Source of the DNA: CAZJHX01 sp964545715
GTDB taxonomy: Bacteria; Myxococcota_A; UBA9042; GCA-2863065
DNA length: 26,176 nucleotides
NCBI GenBank assembly: GCA_964545715.1
Contig: CAZJHX010000147.1
Span: forward strand, 1-26,176
Direction: 5' to 3'
Numbering within the stretch: position 1 is the first letter of the stretch; every line of letters starts with the position of its first letter. Shown here piece after piece: positions 23,301 to 26,176 of the stretch. The position numbers and the translations under genes are program-made. The notes below the pieces were generated by a model, which saw only the letters and a list, made by a program, of their open reading frames with translations, had not been told where the DNA came from and made no database searches.

Positions 23301-25974
23301 TCCGACCGCGGCTGACATCAACGCGGCTCAGGGTAAGGCGCTGGTGCTCAAGTGCATGCTGACCAACGTGCTGCGCAGCGATCCCGAGGGCGCCCAGACC
23401 TTCGGCCTCAGCCACCTGGCCGACGTGGTGGACGATGTGACCGTGCGCTTTGAAGAGCGCCCCGGCGAGATCCCGGCCGACTCGGCGGCGGTGTACAGCC
23501 CGCGCTCCAACACCGTGATCTTCAACCTGTCTTGTCGCGACGTGCCCAGCGAGATTCTGATCAACACGCTGTGCCATGAGGTGCAGCACGCGTACGACCA
23601 GGCGCAGATGCCGGGCGGCCAGGTGCTGCCGGCGAACCTGCCCAGCGAGATCCGGGCCCACATTGCGCAGGTGAAGATGGGCGCGCTGGTCACCCGCCAC
23701 TACGCCCGGCGCGGCAAGGACATAGCGGCCGTTCAGCGCATGCGCGGGTACGATCCGGCTGACCTCGGCATCCCCGCGGGGTCGCCCGCCGGCCGGTACC
23801 TGAGCACGTTGAACCGGGTGGCTGAGTCCTATCGGCGGGGCGGTCGCGAAGGGCTGACCACAACCGTTAGGCGCCTGTACGGCGGCGATCCGGATTTCAA
23901 CATGGATTTGGCGGGTGTGGTCCGCGGGGCGACCGGCGATCTGGTCAACATCGATCGGCTGCGCGCGGACGCCGAGCTGAGCGAGGCCCGCCAACGGACC
24001 CTGCGCGGCATGCTGCGACGGTACGACTGGCTCGCGACGCGCTATCCGAACATGGCGACGGACGCCGCCCAGCGCGCCCAGGGCCTGGCGGATCTGGAGG
24101 CCCATCTCAACGGTCTGATCGACGCGGTGCGTTTGGAGGTTCGCGGCGACCTGACCGCGCCCGAGGGTACCGTCGGCGGCGGCGCCCCGACGACGGATGG
24201 GCCGGCGCGGCACTCGACCTCGGGCCCTACGCACGGCTTGATTCCGTTGCCCGCAATTCGGCCGGACTCGTCCGGCGCCCCGGTGTCGTTGGAGAGCCTG
24301 CGACTGGCCCCGCTGGAGGTCGTGACCTGGGCCGACGGACTGCGCATCGTGGTCGACGCCCGCTACGCCCAGGTGATGGCGCTGGGCCTGACCAACGTGC
24401 CGATGGTGCTGCGCAGCCCGATGGATCCGCTGCCCGCCGCCCTCGCCGCGCGCTGTGAGCCGCTGCGCCACCGGGTCGGTGTTATGGCAAACGGCAGTCG
24501 CGCCGAGAGCAGCTATCTGGGCGACACCCTGTTCGAGCCGGGTCAGCTGCCGACGACCTTTGAGCAGCTGGTCGAGTTTGCGGAGATCAACGCCAACAAC
24601 CCCGGCTCGATGATCCCGACGGGCCCGACCCGCGGCGCTGAGCTGGCGCTGGACTGCGAGGGCTTCGACGGCCTGGACACCGCCCGCGGCCGTTTCTTTG
24701 CCGAGCAGATGCGCGGCGGCGTGGACACCGCGGTGGCCGGGATGCGCAGTGGGGACCTGGGAACGGCGGCCGGTGTGCTGGCCCAGCTGGCCGCTTCGCG
24801 CCGACAGACGGCGGAGCTGATGGGCGACCCGAGGGCCGGGGAGTTCGGTGTACGCCGCCGCGACGACGAGCCCGATGGTTTCACGACGACCGGCACCGGC
24901 GGCCGCTACGTCGGCTACCAGCCGCGGCTGGCCCAGCGCGTCCAGGAGGCGGAGGGCCAGGACTACGGCGAGTTCACGATGCAGGGCCAGATCGGCAACC
25001 AGACGCTGGACCTGACCACCGGCTCGTACCTGAACGGGCGCAGCCCCGCCGACACCTGGGTCCACACGCCGGGCCGCAACATCGCGCCGATCATGGCGCA
25101 TGTCGAGACGCTGTATCAGCGGGCGATGAACCCCAACCTCCCGTTGGAGCAGACCATCGAGACGGTGGCCGAGATCCACTGGTGGCTGGCCCACGCCATG
25201 CCTTACAAGCGCGGCAGCGCGGCGATCACGGACGCGTTTACCAAGGCCATCTTCGAGTGCCGCGGCATGGACACCGGCCGCTGGTCGCGCGGTGTGCTGC
25301 CGGATCTGGAGGCCTTCGTCATGCCGCTGGACCAGTTCAAGGCACGCTACAGCGCGCTGCTGACGCGGGCGCCGGGGCTCACCACCACGGGGGATCGCGC
25401 CTCCCGCAGCGCTCCCGGCGGCGCTCCGGCGCAGGCCTATCGCTCGCTGACGCCCCAGGACGTGGTCAGCCTGCTGCGCGGCGAGGGTCTCAGTCCGCGC
25501 GGCGAGGGCACCGGCCGAGCTGCGATGGAGGGAACGGTTCTGGGGCGCGACCACGGTTACATCTGCGCCACGGAGGTGGCCCCATCAGGCCTGCGCAAGG
25601 GCGACCCGGGCACGTACGTCGTGTTCCGTACGGCGGGCTGCAGCTACATCAGCAAGGCCCAGCTCCTGCGCGAGATCAGCGACGTGCGCGCCACCCGTTG
25701 GGCCGACCAACAGGAGCACGGCTTGATCGCGGGCGACCTGCCCCAGGCCGCGGTGGTCGAGCTTGTGGTCGCGGGCCGCCGCATCGACCCCACAAAGTGG
25801 TCCGAGATGCAGCTCATCGAGCGCGACGGCGCCGAGGTAGTCTTCATGGACACCGCGAGCTTCGATCTGGTTCGCGTCGACGCGGCCGCGATCACCGAGC
25901 AGCTGCAGGGCGTCGACCCCGGCGAGACCGTCTGGGTCAACCCGACGGATGCCCAGGTCCTCAATCTCCCCTGA
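20374..25974 (+). CDS. Main part of giant multidomain protein with HExxH metallopeptidase-like domain
   Basis: 1866 residues if started at TTG 20374, which has no good ribosome-binding site; more likely the continuation of the ORF at 19420. Residues 1-680 are Ala-rich helices, partly coiled-coil-like near 340-400. Residues 686-728 are strongly hydrophobic (LTLVVAVAVFVLAIPTGG), with a second hydrophobic patch near 793-826. Around 1000-1130 is a zincin-like domain: LCHEVQHAYDQ (His1068, Glu1069, His1072) followed by PSEIRAH, whose Glu may be the third zinc ligand. A Gly/Thr/Pro linker spans about 1260-1295. The C-terminal 570 residues are unrecognised; they include EIHWWLAHAMPYKRGSAAI (from 1600) and a last small domain after a Ser/Gly/Pro linker near 1680. 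Size, lack of a signal peptide and a protease motif suit a secreted effector or toxin, but this is inference. Confidence 0.75.
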   Translation: MTVLARLTGGAGRPADGRRAARKLQRLISDNGTQVLRALVDAYNAHSDSLCLLETLGACQTASGDRIPEGLAGEVRAALLAGATAGDAAQRTSGASGMAATAAQWTNADVDRLTTTLTDQLVATLAGAAQIPAGPRRRLIDRLVQKLAGGERVLALRGLAALAAHMIDADITAIRACATQTPDMAAAAALIAVVGLSTAASPAAARALVQVTWPQAVSAEQAAILQRYADTTTDVDTAARLPMLAYGTPFKTPVAAIFHRWGVELSNESLIAWASAAVRTYGEATVRRVAGNVATYNAMPDPLKVAFGHGVQVDPRQVAAQLANGRLRTSNNRFLLRDFKAQTQAIWLASYTRWREATRSFETLQTDYQRRLGGLERLTRRGVKWHDHLEDLLTIGGHTDLEAFEIRQSSSVRLLRGMRAELGERAQTMRQAYAEQAVLESSFIRSLHSEALVDGDQRRADRIALARYTNLGAQDLQSLDAQMWRDLTVSDGGLARLQKNGDVDNATVVQYEGDPADRFTAALNRLSPPRGTTAPAAAPGATEDALRTIDRDPALSGLLSVADQLAQGLPTLKSMLESGRQGTQLEDFVEDARDLAGALHEHMTSAQCVANIATAKLRRTALQNATFRASGEAKRQLGDRLLALNRLIATFESGNVQSLLNSIREESQFNEDTIGSWFAHDGWKAALTLVVAVAVFVLAIPTGGMSLVVGVKAAALAAGAAIVTYDLASEAQYQVNQRCNDSVRDGRTTYNQRPLFMRWAAGGQVRDPVTGTRREAEFFRDVAPAYATRFVQDFALNLAAMGCGALAARFLAPRLGAAAAGLLSRFGPRMRMFIQGVQRLPAGGAGGQAVKDSFGRALAKEVLDEVGDEVREEAAEQLLSRILGKADRRLSILATLLVATASGSRIRAGRLAAHGYDATDPGACAQLTELFRNEGHQVEQVRPGVLAVTTFDGYCFVLAPEGDAILGEAETQATAPPTAADINAAQGKALVLKCMLTNVLRSDPEGAQTFGLSHLADVVDDVTVRFEERPGEIPADSAAVYSPRSNTVIFNLSCRDVPSEILINTLCHEVQHAYDQAQMPGGQVLPANLPSEIRAHIAQVKMGALVTRHYARRGKDIAAVQRMRGYDPADLGIPAGSPAGRYLSTLNRVAESYRRGGREGLTTTVRRLYGGDPDFNMDLAGVVRGATGDLVNIDRLRADAELSEARQRTLRGMLRRYDWLATRYPNMATDAAQRAQGLADLEAHLNGLIDAVRLEVRGDLTAPEGTVGGGAPTTDGPARHSTSGPTHGLIPLPAIRPDSSGAPVSLESLRLAPLEVVTWADGLRIVVDARYAQVMALGLTNVPMVLRSPMDPLPAALAARCEPLRHRVGVMANGSRAESSYLGDTLFEPGQLPTTFEQLVEFAEINANNPGSMIPTGPTRGAELALDCEGFDGLDTARGRFFAEQMRGGVDTAVAGMRSGDLGTAAGVLAQLAASRRQTAELMGDPRAGEFGVRRRDDEPDGFTTTGTGGRYVGYQPRLAQRVQEAEGQDYGEFTMQGQIGNQTLDLTTGSYLNGRSPADTWVHTPGRNIAPIMAHVETLYQRAMNPNLPLEQTIETVAEIHWWLAHAMPYKRGSAAITDAFTKAIFECRGMDTGRWSRGVLPDLEAFVMPLDQFKARYSALLTRAPGLTTTGDRASRSAPGGAPAQAYRSLTPQDVVSLLRGEGLSPRGEGTGRAAMEGTVLGRDHGYICATEVAPSGLRKGDPGTYVVFRTAGCSYISKAQLLREISDVRATRWADQQEHGLIAGDLPQAAVVELVVAGRRIDPTKWSEMQLIERDGAEVVFMDTASFDLVRVDAAAITEQLQGVDPGETVWVNPTDAQVLNLP

Positions 25975-26005
25975 CCCCCGGCATCCAGCTCGCCCCTGAC
26001 ACCTC

Positions 26006-26176
26006 AGACTGCCAAATACGCCGTAGATAAAGTATCCGGGACGTCTTTGGCAGCTGAGACTGCCAATGCTGCCGTAGATAAAGTATCCGGGACGTCTTTG
26101 GCAGCTGAGACTGCCAATGCTGCCGTAGATAAAGTATCCGGGACGTCTTTGGCAGCTGAGACTGCCAATGCTGCCG
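26006..26176. repeat. 51-bp tandem repeat array with internal hairpin, running off the window
   Basis: Units begin at 26006, 26057, 26108 and 26159 (the last cut by the edge). Units two and three are identical; the first differs at four of five adjacent bases (26016-26020). Each junction carries the hairpin TTGGCAGCTGAGACTGCCAA: a perfect 7-bp stem with a 6-base loop. The composition is clearly less GC-rich than the genes around it. There are no variable spacers, so it is not CRISPR. On the minus strand a 17-residue repeat frame (SAAKDVPDTLSTAALAV) ends at TGA 26006-26004 exactly at the first unit's edge. A plus-strand frame (TANAAVDKVSGTSLAAE) is also open, so coding status is undecided. Confidence 0.85.

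Noticed and set aside
25171..25227. Fic domain in the giant protein
   Set aside because: PYKRGS only loosely resembles HPFxxGN; the invariant His-Pro-Phe and Asn/Arg residues are missing.
22330..25554. A 1074-codon open frame on the minus strand inside the giant gene
   Set aside because: Long antisense frames are expected in DNA with strong G/C third-position bias. The product is Arg/His/Gln-rich without any motif, while the plus frame has recognisable domains. The same holds for 17383-19278 and 1463-3229 (minus).
26006..26176. CRISPR array
   Set aside because: The whole 51-bp period is repeated with no variable spacers.
25975..26176. Extension of the giant protein through its TGA into the repeat, which is open in the same frame
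   Set aside because: The stop is TGA and the sequence after it does not continue the domain pattern; a shared frame has a one-in-three chance. Unlike the TAG at 20305, there is no domain continuity.

Overview
This is a high-GC window with strong G/C third-position bias. It carries a Hanks-type Ser/Thr kinase, a caspase-fold protein, many Cys-rich lipoproteins with Asp/Thr/Gly-rich linkers, and a -24/-12 (sigma54) promoter. That mix points to a Myxococcota/Bradymonadota-type bacterium (former Deltaproteobacteria). This assignment is inference from gene content only. No rRNA, tRNA, insertion sequence or CRISPR array was seen. No gene-free stretch exceeds about 200 bases.

Layout. (1) 1-6423: a divergent pair of lipoproteins (259 minus, cut by the window edge; 401-1768 plus), then a membrane Ser/Thr kinase, a TatT-like helical-repeat protein, a divergent Tag-family DNA glycosylase homologue and another Cys-rich lipoprotein, mostly tightly packed on the plus strand. 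(2) 6394-9638, minus strand: FmdB zinc ribbon, a small ORF, an unknown lipoprotein, a Cys-rich repeat lipoprotein and a PNGase F-like lipoprotein. The last two are coupled by a TTGA overlap. (3) 9724-10398, plus: a VanY/M15-type peptidoglycan carboxypeptidase, possibly behind a nine-codon leader ORF. (4) 14186-10402, minus: phosphoribosyltransferase, uridine-phosphorylase-like protein, caspase-fold protein with alanine at the catalytic cysteine position, and a MESH1-like HD hydrolase. The first three genes overlap or nearly touch, and the fourth follows after 34 bases. This is the best candidate for an undescribed system: nucleotide-handling enzymes coupled to a pseudo-caspase. (5) 14310-19311, plus: a fold-type II PLP enzyme fused to a Tat-signal/gluconate-dehydrogenase-subunit-3-like domain, a GMC oxidoreductase and a secreted CocE-type ester hydrolase. 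(6) 19420-25974, plus: a giant protein (about 2184 codons) read in a single frame, interrupted by one in-frame TAG at 20305. It has hydrophobic segments and an HExxH zinc-protease motif. It is preceded by a near-consensus sigma54 promoter and, further upstream, a 12-bp perfect palindrome. (7) 26006-end: an exact 51-bp tandem repeat that runs off the window.

Several genes show a -10-like hexamer exactly six bases before the start codon (401, 3706, 9148 minus), suggesting leaderless transcripts. At least six predicted lipoproteins lie in the first 9 kb, so much of this region serves the cell envelope.
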